Positions 23,901-32,828 are shown, counted from the first letter of the stretch. The stretch is 64,000 nucleotides of DNA from Epilithonimonas sp042695135 (GCF_042695135.1 NZ_CP170547.1:1116001-1180000), one strand, 5' to 3'. Program-made: numbers and translations. The notes: a model not told the origin generated them from the letters alone.

Positions 23901-25605
23901 TCGGAAGCAAGACATCACGCTTCAAAGTGTAAGGTTTGAACTTCGCCAAAAATTCCTCATAAGCTTCGAAAGCGTCCGGATAGGCAAGGAAAGCTTCTTT
24001 TAATTCATCTTGGTTTTTGATGTAATATTCGTTGGTAGTCAAGCCTTTTCTCTTTCCAAAACCCTTTCCAATCGGAGTTGACAGTTTTTCGCCATCTTTG
24101 ATGCAACCCAAAATATCCTGGATATTCGCATCGTCTTTATTAGTGTAAAAAGTCTCGTTCTGAGCCAGGATTTTCACATTGTATTTATCAGCAAACTGAA
24201 GCAGAACTTCATTCAAATGCTCTTCCTCAGGCAGTTTATGATTCTGGATCTGAACATAAAAATCATCACCAAATTCCTCTTTCCACCATTGGAATAATTC
24301 TTCACCTTTTTGTTCCCCGATATTTAAAATCGTATTAGGAATGTCACCATTAATTCCAGAAGTTAGTGCGATCAGTCCTTCTTTATATTGAGAAATTAAC
24401 TCGCGGCTGATCCTCGGAACGCCGAAATAAAATCCTTTTTGAAAACCAATACTTGAAAGTTTGATGAGGTTTTTATAACCGTTAAAATCTTTTGCCAGCA
24501 AAACCATTTGTGTCCGTCTGTCCGGATCATCTTTGGTAAACTGCTTTTGCTCGTATCGGTTTGATATGAAAAATTCACAGCCAACAATGGGGATTAGCTG
24601 ATCTGTATTAGGCTCCTCTTCATTGAAAGCTTCTCCTTTTTCTTCGGCTTCCTGTTTTTTAGCCAGATATTCCTTATGTTTTTTGATGCGCCCGGCATTG
24701 GTGTCTTCCACTGCAGAAACGAATTTGAAGGCACCCATCATATTTCCGATATCCACCATTCCAACAGCGGAATAATTCTCTTCGGTTGCTTTTTTGATGA
24801 GGTCGTTGATGTTGGTGGTCGCCGTCAAAGTCGAGAAAACACTGTGATTATCGAAATGGAAATATTTCCCCAGATCAATTTCATCAATGCTTCCAAAATC
24901 GGTTTGTTTTTTCTTATTGTTAAAGCTCGCAACCTGTCTTCTGATGACGATTCCGAAAGGTCTGATCGGATTCGGATTAAAAGTTTGAAATTCTTTTAAT
25001 TGAGTTTCAGAGATTTTTAGGATGTCAGTTGGAATCACGCCGATCCTCATCATTTCGAAGAAAACCTGAGCCGTTGCGTTGACGTCGGCTGCTGCGTTGT
25101 GAGCCTCATCAAATTTGTGTCCGTATAGTTTTTCGTAAAGTTCCTCCAGCTTCGGCGATTTATATTTTCCGTTTCGTCCGCCTGCCAACTGACAGTAATC
25201 TGTTCCCAGGATCATCGTGTCAGCTTTTGGTTTTTCCTGGAGATTATCTGTGATTTGTTTTCGGAAAAATTCTGCACCAACGATATTGTAATCGAATTCC
25301 ACATTGTGTCCGGAAACGACTCTTACGTTTTCCAAAGCCTTAGAAAATTCAACCAAAACTTCTTGTAAATCACGACCTTCCTCATTAGCTATTTTAGTTG
25401 TAATGCCGTGGATTCTCGCTGCATTAAATGGGATATCATAACCTTCCGGTTTGATGATGTAATCCTGGTTTTCGATCAAATTCCCGTTATCATCATGAAT
25501 CTGCCATGCAATCTGAACCATTCTTGGCCAATTGTCTGAATCTGAGAGTGGTGCGTTGAAATTTTTAGGTAAACCGGTGGTTTCTGTATCGAAAACTAAG
25601 TACAT
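20956..25605 (-). CDS. dnaE: DNA polymerase III alpha subunit with fused proofreading exonuclease
   Basis: The replicative polymerase, 1549 residues, longer than the roughly 1160 of E. coli DnaE because a DnaQ-type 3'-5' exonuclease is fused at the N-terminus (about 1-190). Its ExoI motif is DTETTG at 6-11 and its ExoIII motif is near 165-175 in EAHNAAADVNA. A PHP domain follows, with HFDNHSVFS near 250. The usual HxH is replaced by DNH and the usual TDHG by VDIG, so its metal site looks lost. The palm carries PDIDIDFDD near 690 and GPGRGSAAGSAVAYC just before it. An OB fold lies near 1385-1470. Chain proofreading is thus probably supplied in cis by the exonuclease. The gene stands alone. Confidence 0.96.
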   Translation of the reverse strand: MYLVFDTETTGLPKNFNAPLSDSDNWPRMVQIAWQIHDDNGNLIENQDYIIKPEGYDIPFNAARIHGITTKIANEEGRDLQEVLVEFSKALENVRVVSGHNVEFDYNIVGAEFFRKQITDNLQEKPKADTMILGTDYCQLAGGRNGKYKSPKLEELYEKLYGHKFDEAHNAAADVNATAQVFFEMMRIGVIPTDILKISETQLKEFQTFNPNPIRPFGIVIRRQVASFNNKKKQTDFGSIDEIDLGKYFHFDNHSVFSTLTATTNINDLIKKATEENYSAVGMVDIGNMMGAFKFVSAVEDTNAGRIKKHKEYLAKKQEAEEKGEAFNEEEPNTDQLIPIVGCEFFISNRYEQKQFTKDDPDRRTQMVLLAKDFNGYKNLIKLSSIGFQKGFYFGVPRISRELISQYKEGLIALTSGINGDIPNTILNIGEQKGEELFQWWKEEFGDDFYVQIQNHKLPEEEHLNEVLLQFADKYNVKILAQNETFYTNKDDANIQDILGCIKDGEKLSTPIGKGFGKRKGLTTNEYYIKNQDELKEAFLAYPDAFEAYEEFLAKFKPYTLKRDVLLPKFDIPEEFLDPEDENDGGKRGEMAYLRHLTYEGAKKRYPEITPEIQERLDFELEVIANTGYPGYFLIVQDFCNEARNMGVSVGPGRGSAAGSAVAYCIKITNVDPIKYDLLFERFLNPERVSMPDIDIDFDDEGRDKVIKWVVDKYGQEQVAQIITYSVLGGKSAIKDAGRVLDLSIPETNMIAKLIPPSPGMNIAKALSKYDKLKPEDQQLVDEMKYILANSDDSRFSVLESAKKMEGCIRNTGIHACGVIITPEPVSNLVPITIAAKDADILVSQFDNSVAENAGLLKMDFLGLRTLTIIKDAVKLIKERHEIDIDPDEIPLDDAKTYQLFKEGRTIGIFQYESPGMQKYMRELKPTVFADLIAMNALYRPGPIKYIPNFINRKHGTEEIIYDLPETKEYLEETYGITVYQEQVMLLSQKLANFTKGEADTLRKAMGKKQIEVLNKMYPKFIEGGRKNNLDEERLEKIWNDWKAFAEYAFNKSHSTCYAWIAYQTAYLKANYPAEYMASVMSNNINNTASITMFMEDCKAIGVDVLGPDVNESQYKFSVNEKGQIRFGLGAIKGIGEGPSEAIALIRQNGRFKNIYDFFERIPPAQVNKRVAESLVTAGAFDELDTYHRGQYFDIDASGRTNIERLSRYGQSFQDSKNEMENSLFADFAEEVQIEQPKLLPCAEWPNMHKLNKEKEIIGFYLSAHPLDEFKYQFKFMQGVLSKKAILDEKKDDIPVLDEVIPILEADSTPDEDVPDIIVSDEVGLEDEIIEESGKKAEPKGNFNFLNLDEVEAFKDLAFPAKAPELFEEKKSWKDRQNEKDNTKEYTVAGLITEYRVADGFRSGEKVAFVMLEDYTGSYSFRLGDRDYMRLKDKLEVQRFVIMKIKFSQGKDGRVFVNVNEVLELKEAFDRFAKSLSIVVPLDSLRKTDIDFFKEKLIQNQGEQKLNFFIKNPEDQSVLEVVSMKHHININEDLLEVIHQINNYEVFLN

Positions 25606-25714
25606 CTACATTGTAATTTGGTGTAAAGTTAAGGTTTTAAACAGACAAATAAAATGCTTTAGAAGTCCGATTTTGTTAATTCTTCATAAAAAAGTTAATC
25701 CTGGTTAAATGTAT

Positions 25715-25743
25715 TTTGGCAGTCCTAATTAAATTTATTTTTG
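25715..25743 (+). promoter_or_regulatory. Promoter of the 25759 gene
   Basis: TTTG at 25715-25718, 17 bases, then TATTTTTG at 25736-25743. The start codon follows only 15 bases after the -7 element, so the mRNA leader would be about ten bases. Confidence 0.65.
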
Positions 25744-25758
25744 ATGAAAAATTAGCCC

Positions 25759-26472
25759 TTGAGAATATTTTTATTTTCTTTTATTCTACTCATTTCACAA
25801 CATTTTTATTCTCAACAAATAATTGGAAAAATCGTGTCCGATTCTGTTGTGGTAAATCAGGTTTTGGTAATTAATATCAGTTCTCAGGAAAAAAAATATT
25901 CCAATTCTTATGGTGAATTCTCGATTAATGCAAATATCGGAGATGAAATTCGATTTATCAAAGATGGTTACGAGAGGAAAAATATTGTTGTCAAAAATCA
26001 GGAAAATTTAATGGTTAATTTAATAAAAACTGTTATTGAAATTGAGGAAGTCGAGGTTAAAAGAAAACTGACTGGCAATCTTGCAACAGACTCAAAATTA
26101 TTAAATGAAAGTAAGAAAAAGGTTGCTCTTAATAACGACCTGAAAGTCTATTTTAAAACGAAATCCAGTGAAGAATTAATGAATCCAAGACAAGGCGAAT
26201 TTGTACAGCCGGTTGGACAGGGTATCACTTTTGGAAAGATTGATAACAAATGGACGTTGTCAGATCTTGCAGAATGGATCAGGGAAAATATGACGGATGA
26301 TTATTTCCGATCATTAGGACTCAATTCTCAGGAAATTAATTCTTTTATTTTCTATTCTCTTCAAAGCTTTGGAACAAGAAACATTCTAAAATATGGCTAT
26401 TGCACTGGCGAAGATATTGGGAATTTGAAACTCCATTTTGAAATTTCATTTAAAAAATTCAGAAATAAATAG
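25759..26472 (+). CDS. Secreted carboxypeptidase-regulatory-like protein, TTG start
   Basis: A 237-residue protein with a signal peptide (to about 19, FYSQ). A beta-sandwich follows, of the CarboxypepD_reg/CNA-B-like kind seen at the start of TonB receptors (about 20-95, with YGEFSINANIGDEIRF). The C-terminal part is helical, with the phrase DLAEWIRENMTDDYF. The role is unknown. It is a paralogue of the 37259-38026 gene: both share EFSINA-IGDEIRF and the C-terminal helix pattern. No in-frame ATG precedes the signal peptide, so the start must be TTG at 25759, as in the paralogue. It is followed 60 bases later by the subtilase gene, which has its own -7 element. Confidence 0.65.
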   Translation: MRIFLFSFILLISQHFYSQQIIGKIVSDSVVVNQVLVINISSQEKKYSNSYGEFSINANIGDEIRFIKDGYERKNIVVKNQENLMVNLIKTVIEIEEVEVKRKLTGNLATDSKLLNESKKKVALNNDLKVYFKTKSSEELMNPRQGEFVQPVGQGITFGKIDNKWTLSDLAEWIRENMTDDYFRSLGLNSQEINSFIFYSLQSFGTRNILKYGYCTGEDIGNLKLHFEISFKKFRNK

Positions 26473-26510
26473 TTATCGATTTTAAAACTGGTATGAAATA
26501 AGTATTTTTT

Positions 26511-26518
26511 TATCTTTG
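26511..26518 (+). promoter_or_regulatory. -7 element of the second subtilase gene
   Basis: TATCTTTG matches TAnnTTTG, 14 bases before the ATG at 26533. No good -33 element is visible. Confidence 0.5.
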
Positions 26519-26532
26519 TAAAAATATTTCTG

Positions 26533-28581
26533 ATGAAAAAAATATTTATTATAAGCGGTTTCTTTTGTCTTTATTTTTCTAATGCTCAAGAATTTAAAAA
26601 ACAAAGACTGAATAACGAGAAGAAATTGGATCAATATTTCCTTAAAAATAATGATCGATATTCTGAAAAAGAAAAAGAAAATCTTAAAAAAAATCTGGCT
26701 GGTTTTGCTGGAGAAATTCCGCTTTTTTATTCTATCGAAGAAACCAGTGCCAATGCTACAGCCAATATAGATGAGCTACAGGCAGGAACTGTTTCCGGTA
26801 TCTCATCACCTGTTACAGGAAACGGCGTCAAGATCACTATTTTTGATGCAGGGAGAATCCAGGATACACACGAGCAATTCACAACCGGCAGAGCCGTGAA
26901 TAAAGAAGCTTCAACAGAGGCCAAACATTATCATGGAACCAACGTCAATAGTCTTCTCATAGGAAATGGTTTGGCGACAGGAAATTTCACACAAAGCAGT
27001 GTTGCTTATCCAAAAGCCAATGCCAAAGGGATTTTGCCTCAGGGAACTACTGATAATTATATGTTTGCAACAACAGCTTTGGGGAATAATTATCAGAAAC
27101 TTGCGACTCTGCCAGATCTTAATATTTCTAATCACTCTTATGGCGTCAATGTCGGTTGGCAGCTTTCCGGCACCAATACTTACTATTGGATTGGAAATTA
27201 TGAATTGAATCATCAGGACACCTATTCGGGGGCTTATTATGAGAATGATTATAATTTTGATAAGATCGTCTATTCTCAACCTCAACAGATTATAGTTAAA
27301 TCAACGGGTAATTATTACGGCGTTGGACCATCTGCGGGTTCTACAAAATATAAATACAATACGGCTACCAGCAGCTGGGTTCTTTTTGCGGCCGGTGATG
27401 AGATTCCACCAGCAAATTGCAGCCAGGGATATAACTGTATCGGTTACGGCTCATTAGCGAAAAATATTATCGTTGTTGGTGCTGTTAATCAGTTACCGGG
27501 AAATCATAAATACACACAATCGACAGATGTGGTAAAAGGCAGTTTCAGCAGTGCAGGTCCAAGAAAAGATGGTGCTGTGAAACCAGATCTTACTGCAGTT
27601 GGTGTTGATATGATTATGGCCAATTATACGACTGCAAATCCCAATGCAACCAATTTATATGTCCTGAATTACGGAACTTCTTATGCGGCACCAATAGTTA
27701 CAGGAATTGCCGGAGCACTTACTCAGATCCAAAGAAACATCTCCGGAAACAGTAGTTTTATTTTTAAAGCTGATGAGATGAAAGCTCTATTGACACATAC
27801 TGCAAACGAAGCAGGAAGACCAGGTCCGGATGTGTGGTACGGCTGGGGATTGGTAGATGCAAAAAAAGCGGCTCAGGTTTTAGTTAATAAATTAAATGAA
27901 GACGCTTATTTCGAAAGAAGCAATCTGCAATCCGGAGTCAGCTTTACCAAAGAAATCAAAGCAACGGCAACAGAACCTTTAAAAGTCAGTATTTCTTGGG
28001 TAGATCCTGCAATTGCATTTTTTACAAGTGATATAGATCTTCAGCAAAATCATAGTTCAAGAATTGTGAATGACCTCGATCTCAGAGTAGTGGAGGTGGG
28101 ATCCGGAACTGTTTATTATCCTTGGAAACTTGATGTCAGCGATCCGAATGCAAATGCAACGAAAGGTGACAACACGGTTGATAATGTCGAACAGATCGTG
28201 ATTGATAATCCAACGGCAGATGCAATCTACAGAATAGAGGTCAGCAATAAAAATTCTTTGGTAGATCAGGATGGAAACCCGGCAACACAGGATTTTGCCT
28301 GGGTAGCAACAGGAACCAAAAAGAGAACATTGGCTTCTGATAATATGATTAAAGATGAAATCAAGGTCTATCCAACACGAACTAAAGATCTCATAACAAT
28401 TGAAGCTCCGTCCGAAGTAGAAAGAGTTGCTGTTTTTGATATGAACGGGAAATTAATCTTGGAAAACTCCAAAGCTTCAAAATCACAGACGATTAGTTTA
28501 GGTAAATTCCCAAGTTCAGTTTACATTCTTACTGTAAAAACAAAATCAGGAACTGTATCTAAGAAAATTATTAAAGAGTAA
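26533..28581 (+). CDS. T9SS-exported subtilisin-like serine protease (S8)
   Basis: A 682-residue secreted protease. A signal peptide (1-19, FSNAQ) leads into a short Lys/Glu-rich propeptide region. The S8 domain has Asp105 in ITIFDAGRIQD, His134 in HYHGTNVNS and Ser383 in NYGTSYAAP. A beta domain with RIVNDLDLRVV (about 500-600), as in the P- or C-terminal domains of kumamolisin- and KP43-like enzymes, follows. A T9SS type A sorting domain occupies about 610-682, starting at EIKVYP. It is not closely related to the subtilase at 11014-12858, either in domain order or in its tail. Substrates are unknown. Confidence 0.9.
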   Translation: MKKIFIISGFFCLYFSNAQEFKKQRLNNEKKLDQYFLKNNDRYSEKEKENLKKNLAGFAGEIPLFYSIEETSANATANIDELQAGTVSGISSPVTGNGVKITIFDAGRIQDTHEQFTTGRAVNKEASTEAKHYHGTNVNSLLIGNGLATGNFTQSSVAYPKANAKGILPQGTTDNYMFATTALGNNYQKLATLPDLNISNHSYGVNVGWQLSGTNTYYWIGNYELNHQDTYSGAYYENDYNFDKIVYSQPQQIIVKSTGNYYGVGPSAGSTKYKYNTATSSWVLFAAGDEIPPANCSQGYNCIGYGSLAKNIIVVGAVNQLPGNHKYTQSTDVVKGSFSSAGPRKDGAVKPDLTAVGVDMIMANYTTANPNATNLYVLNYGTSYAAPIVTGIAGALTQIQRNISGNSSFIFKADEMKALLTHTANEAGRPGPDVWYGWGLVDAKKAAQVLVNKLNEDAYFERSNLQSGVSFTKEIKATATEPLKVSISWVDPAIAFFTSDIDLQQNHSSRIVNDLDLRVVEVGSGTVYYPWKLDVSDPNANATKGDNTVDNVEQIVIDNPTADAIYRIEVSNKNSLVDQDGNPATQDFAWVATGTKKRTLASDNMIKDEIKVYPTRTKDLITIEAPSEVERVAVFDMNGKLILENSKASKSQTISLGKFPSSVYILTVKTKSGTVSKKIIKE

Positions 28582-28603
28582 AAAACTTTAAAGCCATAAC
28601 ATA

Positions 28604-28631
28604 AAAAAAGACACCAATTTGGTGTCTTTTT
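28604..28631. terminator. Bidirectional terminator
   Basis: A near-perfect palindrome (AAAAAGACACCAA/TTGGTGTCTTTTT) between the convergent subtilase and pyruvate kinase genes. Confidence 0.9.
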
Positions 28632-28650
28632 ATTTTTATAAAATCTGAAA

Positions 28651-30096
28651 TTATATTGTAGATAATCTCATTGTATTTGTTTTTCCGCCGTTGTGAACAG
28701 GCATTGCGTTTAGGTTGACAACATAATCGCCTTGTTCTACAAAACCATAATTATGAGTCAGCATATTAACCTGGATCACAGTTTCATCGGTAGATTTTTC
28801 CATATCATAATAGAACGCTCTTACACCCCAAAGCAGATTCAGCATTGTGATAACACGTTTATTATTACTGAAAACAATGATGTGGGAAGATGGTCTGTGT
28901 GCAGAAATCTGGAAAGCTGTGTAACCAGAAGCGGTCAAAGTGATAATAGCCTCGGCTCCGGTAGATTTTGCAACATCTACTGCAGAACGACAAACTTTAT
29001 CAGTAATGAAACGTTCATCAACACAATTGATTTTTTCTTCGATCACGTGATTCAGTTTTGAGTAAAGTGGCGTTTTCTCTATGTTTTTTACAATTTTTGC
29101 CATATTACTTACAACCTCTACAGGATATTTCCCAACAGATGTTTCTCCGGAAAGCATTACTGCATCAGCACCGTCCAGTACAGAGTTGGCAACATCATTT
29201 ACTTCTGCTCTTGTAGGCGTCAGGATATTGATCATCGTCTCCATCATCTGTGTTGCGATGATAACTGGTTTAGCGTATAATCTTGCTTTGTTTACAAGAT
29301 TTTTCTGGATCACCGGCACCTGCTCCATAGGAACTTCTACACCAAGATCTCCTCTTGCAACCATAAGACAGTCACATTCCATCAGGATTTCATCAATATT
29401 TTTAACACCTTCAGGCTTTTCAATTTTTGCAATGATAGGCGTTTTGGTTTTATTGGTTGGATGTTTCGCCATCAATTCTTTCAGGTCGATAATATCCTGA
29501 GCGTGACGAACAAATGATAATGCGATCCAGTCAAATTCGTGATCTAACATGAAATTAGCATCCTCAATATCCTTTTCTGTAAGAGCAGGAAGAGAAACGT
29601 TTGTATTAGGAAGATTTACACCTTTTTTAGAACTTAAAGGTCCGCCTTGTATTGTTTTTGCTTTTACTGTATCTACGTTATTGGTTTCGATAACTTCAAA
29701 AACCAATTTACCATCATCAATAAGGATTCTTTCACCAACTTTTACATCTTGAGGAAACTGCTGATAAGTCATATAAACTTTGGTAGCGTCACCTTCCAGT
29801 TTTTCATTTGTGAAAGTCAGGATGTCTCCAGGATTAAGGAAAGATCCTTCTTTTACAACACCAACTCTTAATTTTGGACCTTGAAGATCTCCCAGGATCG
29901 ATACAGAGTATCCATATTCTTTGTTGATTTCACGGATTATGTCAACATTTCTCTTTACCAAATCGTAATCGGCGTGTGAGAAGTTTATTCTAAATACATC
30001 AACACCAGCTTGGATCATTTGGATCATCGTTTCCTTACTGGAAGAAGCCGGACCTAGTGTTGCAATAATTTTTGTTTTCTTAAGGTTTTTATTCAT
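28651..30096 (-). CDS. pyk: Pyruvate kinase
   Basis: The last step of glycolysis: phosphoenolpyruvate plus ADP gives pyruvate and ATP, in the cytoplasm. At 481 residues it has the usual A/B/C domain length. Visible marks are the N-terminal KTKIIATLGPAS and FRINFSHADYD segments and the active-site signature IIAKIEKPEGVKNIDEIL, with the catalytic Lys and metal-binding Glu. The loop MVARGDLGVEVP is also present, as is the substrate loop MLSGETSVGKYPVE. It is last in the acpP-fabF-rnc-IPExxxVDY-pyk operon; its start overlaps the end of the preceding gene by 8 bases. Confidence 0.97.
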   Translation of the reverse strand: MNKNLKKTKIIATLGPASSSKETMIQMIQAGVDVFRINFSHADYDLVKRNVDIIREINKEYGYSVSILGDLQGPKLRVGVVKEGSFLNPGDILTFTNEKLEGDATKVYMTYQQFPQDVKVGERILIDDGKLVFEVIETNNVDTVKAKTIQGGPLSSKKGVNLPNTNVSLPALTEKDIEDANFMLDHEFDWIALSFVRHAQDIIDLKELMAKHPTNKTKTPIIAKIEKPEGVKNIDEILMECDCLMVARGDLGVEVPMEQVPVIQKNLVNKARLYAKPVIIATQMMETMINILTPTRAEVNDVANSVLDGADAVMLSGETSVGKYPVEVVSNMAKIVKNIEKTPLYSKLNHVIEEKINCVDERFITDKVCRSAVDVAKSTGAEAIITLTASGYTAFQISAHRPSSHIIVFSNNKRVITMLNLLWGVRAFYYDMEKSTDETVIQVNMLTHNYGFVEQGDYVVNLNAMPVHNGGKTNTMRLSTI

Positions 30097-30562
30097 AATA
30101 TTGAATTAATTGATAAAGTTCTTCTTCAGAACTCAATGGATATTCCTGAATTTGAAATACGAAATTTTCCGGAAGCAAAATTAACGAAAAATCTCCAAAC
30201 ATATCGGATTTACTTAAAATGTAATCTGCATCTTGGTGTACATTTAGTAAAAACTTAACATTTGATTCATCTGAAAAAAGCTGATTTTGTTCTTTTTTCT
30301 TGATTGAGAGAATTGATTTGTTGGAAATGAAATTATAACAGTTTTTAGTAAAACGATCATAAGCCTGATAACGGGAAAAAAAATAGTCAAAATAATCACC
30401 TTCGATTTTAATATCTTCGATTCTTGTAAAATCAAAAAGATTCATTTCATTGATGATAAAAAACAATTCGTGTTCCGGGATTGGTTTTGCCAGTCTAATC
30501 AATCCTATGGAGATCTCTGTATGATCTTCTTCGAGTTTAAGATATTGTTTTTTGACTTTCAA
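30089..30562 (-). CDS. IPExxxVDY family protein
   Basis: A 157-residue cytoplasmic protein without signal or membrane segments. It matches, in length and place, the IPExxxVDY family that sits between rnc and pyk in Flavobacteriia. The name-giving phrase is altered here to LPENFVFQIQEY near the C-terminus. The function is unknown. It overlaps the end of rnc by 26 bases and the start of pyk by 8 bases, so translation of the three is probably coupled. The assignment rests mainly on this context and on general resemblance. Confidence 0.7.
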   Translation of the reverse strand: MKVKKQYLKLEEDHTEISIGLIRLAKPIPEHELFFIINEMNLFDFTRIEDIKIEGDYFDYFFSRYQAYDRFTKNCYNFISNKSILSIKKKEQNQLFSDESNVKFLLNVHQDADYILSKSDMFGDFSLILLPENFVFQIQEYPLSSEEELYQLIQYYE

Positions 30563-31307
30563 TGATATTTTCCTTTTTACTCAAGACATAAAAAGCTCTT
30601 TGAGCCGCTTTTTCTTCTGCTTTCTTTTTAGAAGTTTCTACTGCATTAGCAATTCTTTCATTGTGAAGCCAAACGTGACAGCGGAAGACTGTGACTTTAT
30701 TTGGCTGAAACTCTTCGCAGGTTTCATACTTGATAGGAATCTTTTTCTTTTGACTCCATTCCAGCAAAAGACCTTTGTAACTGATGATTTTATTTTCCAG
30801 TTTATTGATGGTAGAAGGCGTAAGAATCCTGTCCAAAACTATTTTCTTACAAAATTCATAATCAATATCCAGATAGAGCGCACCAATCAAAGCTTCCAAA
30901 AGATTCCCAGAGATGTTTTCACTAAGGATGGTCTGGCTTGTATCAGCTTGCAAAAGAGAACTTAATTTAAGATCTTCTCCTAGTTTATTAAGGTTTTTCC
31001 TGTTGACAATCTTGGATTTCATCTGCGTGAGAAATCCTTCGTTTTCATTCGGGTAGGTTTGAAAAAGATGACAAGAAATAATGGTTCCTAAAACAGAATC
31101 CCCTAAAAACTCTAGACGTTCGTAATTTTTTTTATTCGTGCTTTTTGAAGAAGACTTTAAAGAAAAAGCTTCTTTAAAAATTTCCAGATCGTGGATGTTA
31201 TAGCCAACGATATTAGAAATGTTTTTGCGAAAAAGAATATCTTTTTCCGAAAGTTTTTGTGCTCTGTTTTTAGGAAGGAATTTAGAAAAATAATTTTTCA
31301 ACTCCAT
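30537..31307 (-). CDS. rnc: Ribonuclease III
   Basis: A Mg2+-dependent endonuclease that cuts double-stranded RNA, processing rRNA precursors and some mRNAs. The nuclease domain (about 25-170) holds the signature ERLEFLGDSVLG at 64-75 with the catalytic Asp71, and a second acidic site appears in NLLEALIGALYLD. A double-stranded RNA-binding domain follows from about 180 (KGLLLEWSQKKK to KKKAEEKAAQRAF). At 256 residues it is slightly longer than the E. coli enzyme through its N-terminus. It lies 9 bases after fabF in the same operon. Confidence 0.95.
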   Translation of the reverse strand: MELKNYFSKFLPKNRAQKLSEKDILFRKNISNIVGYNIHDLEIFKEAFSLKSSSKSTNKKNYERLEFLGDSVLGTIISCHLFQTYPNENEGFLTQMKSKIVNRKNLNKLGEDLKLSSLLQADTSQTILSENISGNLLEALIGALYLDIDYEFCKKIVLDRILTPSTINKLENKIISYKGLLLEWSQKKKIPIKYETCEEFQPNKVTVFRCHVWLHNERIANAVETSKKKAEEKAAQRAFYVLSKKENIIESQKTIS

Positions 31308-31316
31308 AAAAACATA

Positions 31317-32564
31317 TTATATTTTTTTGAAAAGAACGCAGGCATTATGACCTCCAAAACCAAAAGTATTACTCATAGCGATGTCAACCGTTTTTTCAAC
31401 CGCATTATTGAATGTGAAATTCAGTCGTGGGTCAATGTTTTCGTCGTCTGTAAAATGATTGATCGTTGGCGGAACAATACCGTGAATAATTGTGTGTAAT
31501 GCAGCAATTGCTTCAATAACTCCCGCCGCTCCCAGAAGGTGGCCTGTCATCGATTTTGTAGAATTGATCTGAATATCAAAAGCGTGTTCTCCGAATAATT
31601 TTGCAATTGCATTAGATTCTGCGATGTCTCCCAGTGGAGTAGATGTACCATGCATATTGATATGATCTACTTCATCGGCAGTTACACCGGCATCTTCCAG
31701 GCAATTTTTCATTACCAGATAGGCGCCAAGTCCTTCAGGGTGAGGGGCTGTCATGTGATAAGCATCAGCACTCATTCCGCCACCGGACAATTCTGCATAG
31801 ATTGTTGCACCTCGTTTTTTTGCGTGTTCGTATTCTTCAAGAATGATACATCCTGCGCCTTCGCCTAAAACAAATCCATCTCTGTCTTTGTCAAAAGGCC
31901 TTGAAGCTGTTTTTGGGTCATCATTTCTTGTAGAAAGTGCGTGCATTGCGTTGAAACCTCCCATTCCGCTGGCTGTTACAGCAGCTTCTGACCCTCCGCA
32001 AACAATAACATCTGCTTTGCCTAAGTTAATAAGCATTTTAGCATCGATCAAAGCATTGGCAGAAGAAGCACAGGCAGAAACGGTTGTGTAATTAGGTCCG
32101 TGGAAACCATATTCTATAGAAATATTTCCAGGCGTAATGTCCGCAATCATTTTTGGAATAAAGAAAGGATTGAATCTTGGAATGTTGTTGGAAGCTGCCC
32201 AACCCAAAACTTCTTGTTCAAAAGTTTCCAGTCCGCCGATTCCGGATCCCCAGATAACACCAACGCGGTTTTTATCAACATTGTCTTCAATAAGTCTGCC
32301 GTGAGCAATAGCTTCTCTTGCGGCAATCTGCCCAAACTGAGAGTTTCTATCCATCTTTTTTGCTTCTTTTTTATCGAAATAATTAAGAGCATCAAAGTTT
32401 TTTACTTCGCAGGCAAATTTAGTTTTGAAATTAGTGGAATCAAAAAGAGTAATCGGGGCAGCGCCACTTGCACCTATTTTAATGCTTTCCCAGTATTCTT
32501 TAGCGTTATTTCCAACGGGTGTAATAGCGCCGAAGCCGGTTACAACTACTCTCTTTAATTCCAT
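31317..32564 (-). CDS. fabF: 3-oxoacyl-[acyl-carrier-protein] synthase II
   Basis: A condensing enzyme of type II fatty acid synthesis; it joins malonyl-ACP to acyl-ACP to lengthen the chain. It is 415 residues with the thiolase fold. The catalytic triad is Cys165 in TVSACASSANA, His305 in NMHGTSTPLGD and His342 in SMTGHLLGAAG. Its substrate carrier, acpP, lies 24 bases upstream on the same strand and rnc 9 bases downstream, an arrangement conserved in many bacteria. Confidence 0.96.
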   Translation of the reverse strand: MELKRVVVTGFGAITPVGNNAKEYWESIKIGASGAAPITLFDSTNFKTKFACEVKNFDALNYFDKKEAKKMDRNSQFGQIAAREAIAHGRLIEDNVDKNRVGVIWGSGIGGLETFEQEVLGWAASNNIPRFNPFFIPKMIADITPGNISIEYGFHGPNYTTVSACASSANALIDAKMLINLGKADVIVCGGSEAAVTASGMGGFNAMHALSTRNDDPKTASRPFDKDRDGFVLGEGAGCIILEEYEHAKKRGATIYAELSGGGMSADAYHMTAPHPEGLGAYLVMKNCLEDAGVTADEVDHINMHGTSTPLGDIAESNAIAKLFGEHAFDIQINSTKSMTGHLLGAAGVIEAIAALHTIIHGIVPPTINHFTDDENIDPRLNFTFNNAVEKTVDIAMSNTFGFGGHNACVLFKKI

Positions 32565-32588
32565 AAATTTTTTTGTCTTGAATAAATA

Positions 32589-32828
32589 TTATTTATTTAC
32601 AACTTCTTCGATGTAAGCAATAGCGTGACCAACAGTTGTAATTTTTTCTGCTTGATCATCTGGGATCTGGATGTTGAATTCTTTTTCGAACTCCATGATA
32701 AGTTCAACAGTATCCAAAGAATCAGCTCCCAAATCGTTTGTGAAGCTAGCTTCTGGAGTCACTTCTGTTTCTTCAACGTCAAGCTTATCAGCGATGATAG
32801 CTTTTACTCTTGATGCAATGTCTGACAT
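32589..32828 (-). CDS. acpP: Acyl carrier protein
   Basis: A 79-residue acidic four-helix protein that carries growing acyl chains on phosphopantetheine. The attachment site is Ser37 in LGADSLDTVEL, the universal ACP motif. Acidic residues dominate helix II, where partner enzymes bind. It is first in the operon with fabF, rnc, the IPExxxVDY gene and pyk, with a canonical promoter 33 bases upstream. Confidence 0.97.
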   Translation of the reverse strand: MSDIASRVKAIIADKLDVEETEVTPEASFTNDLGADSLDTVELIMEFEKEFNIQIPDDQAEKITTVGHAIAYIEEVVNK

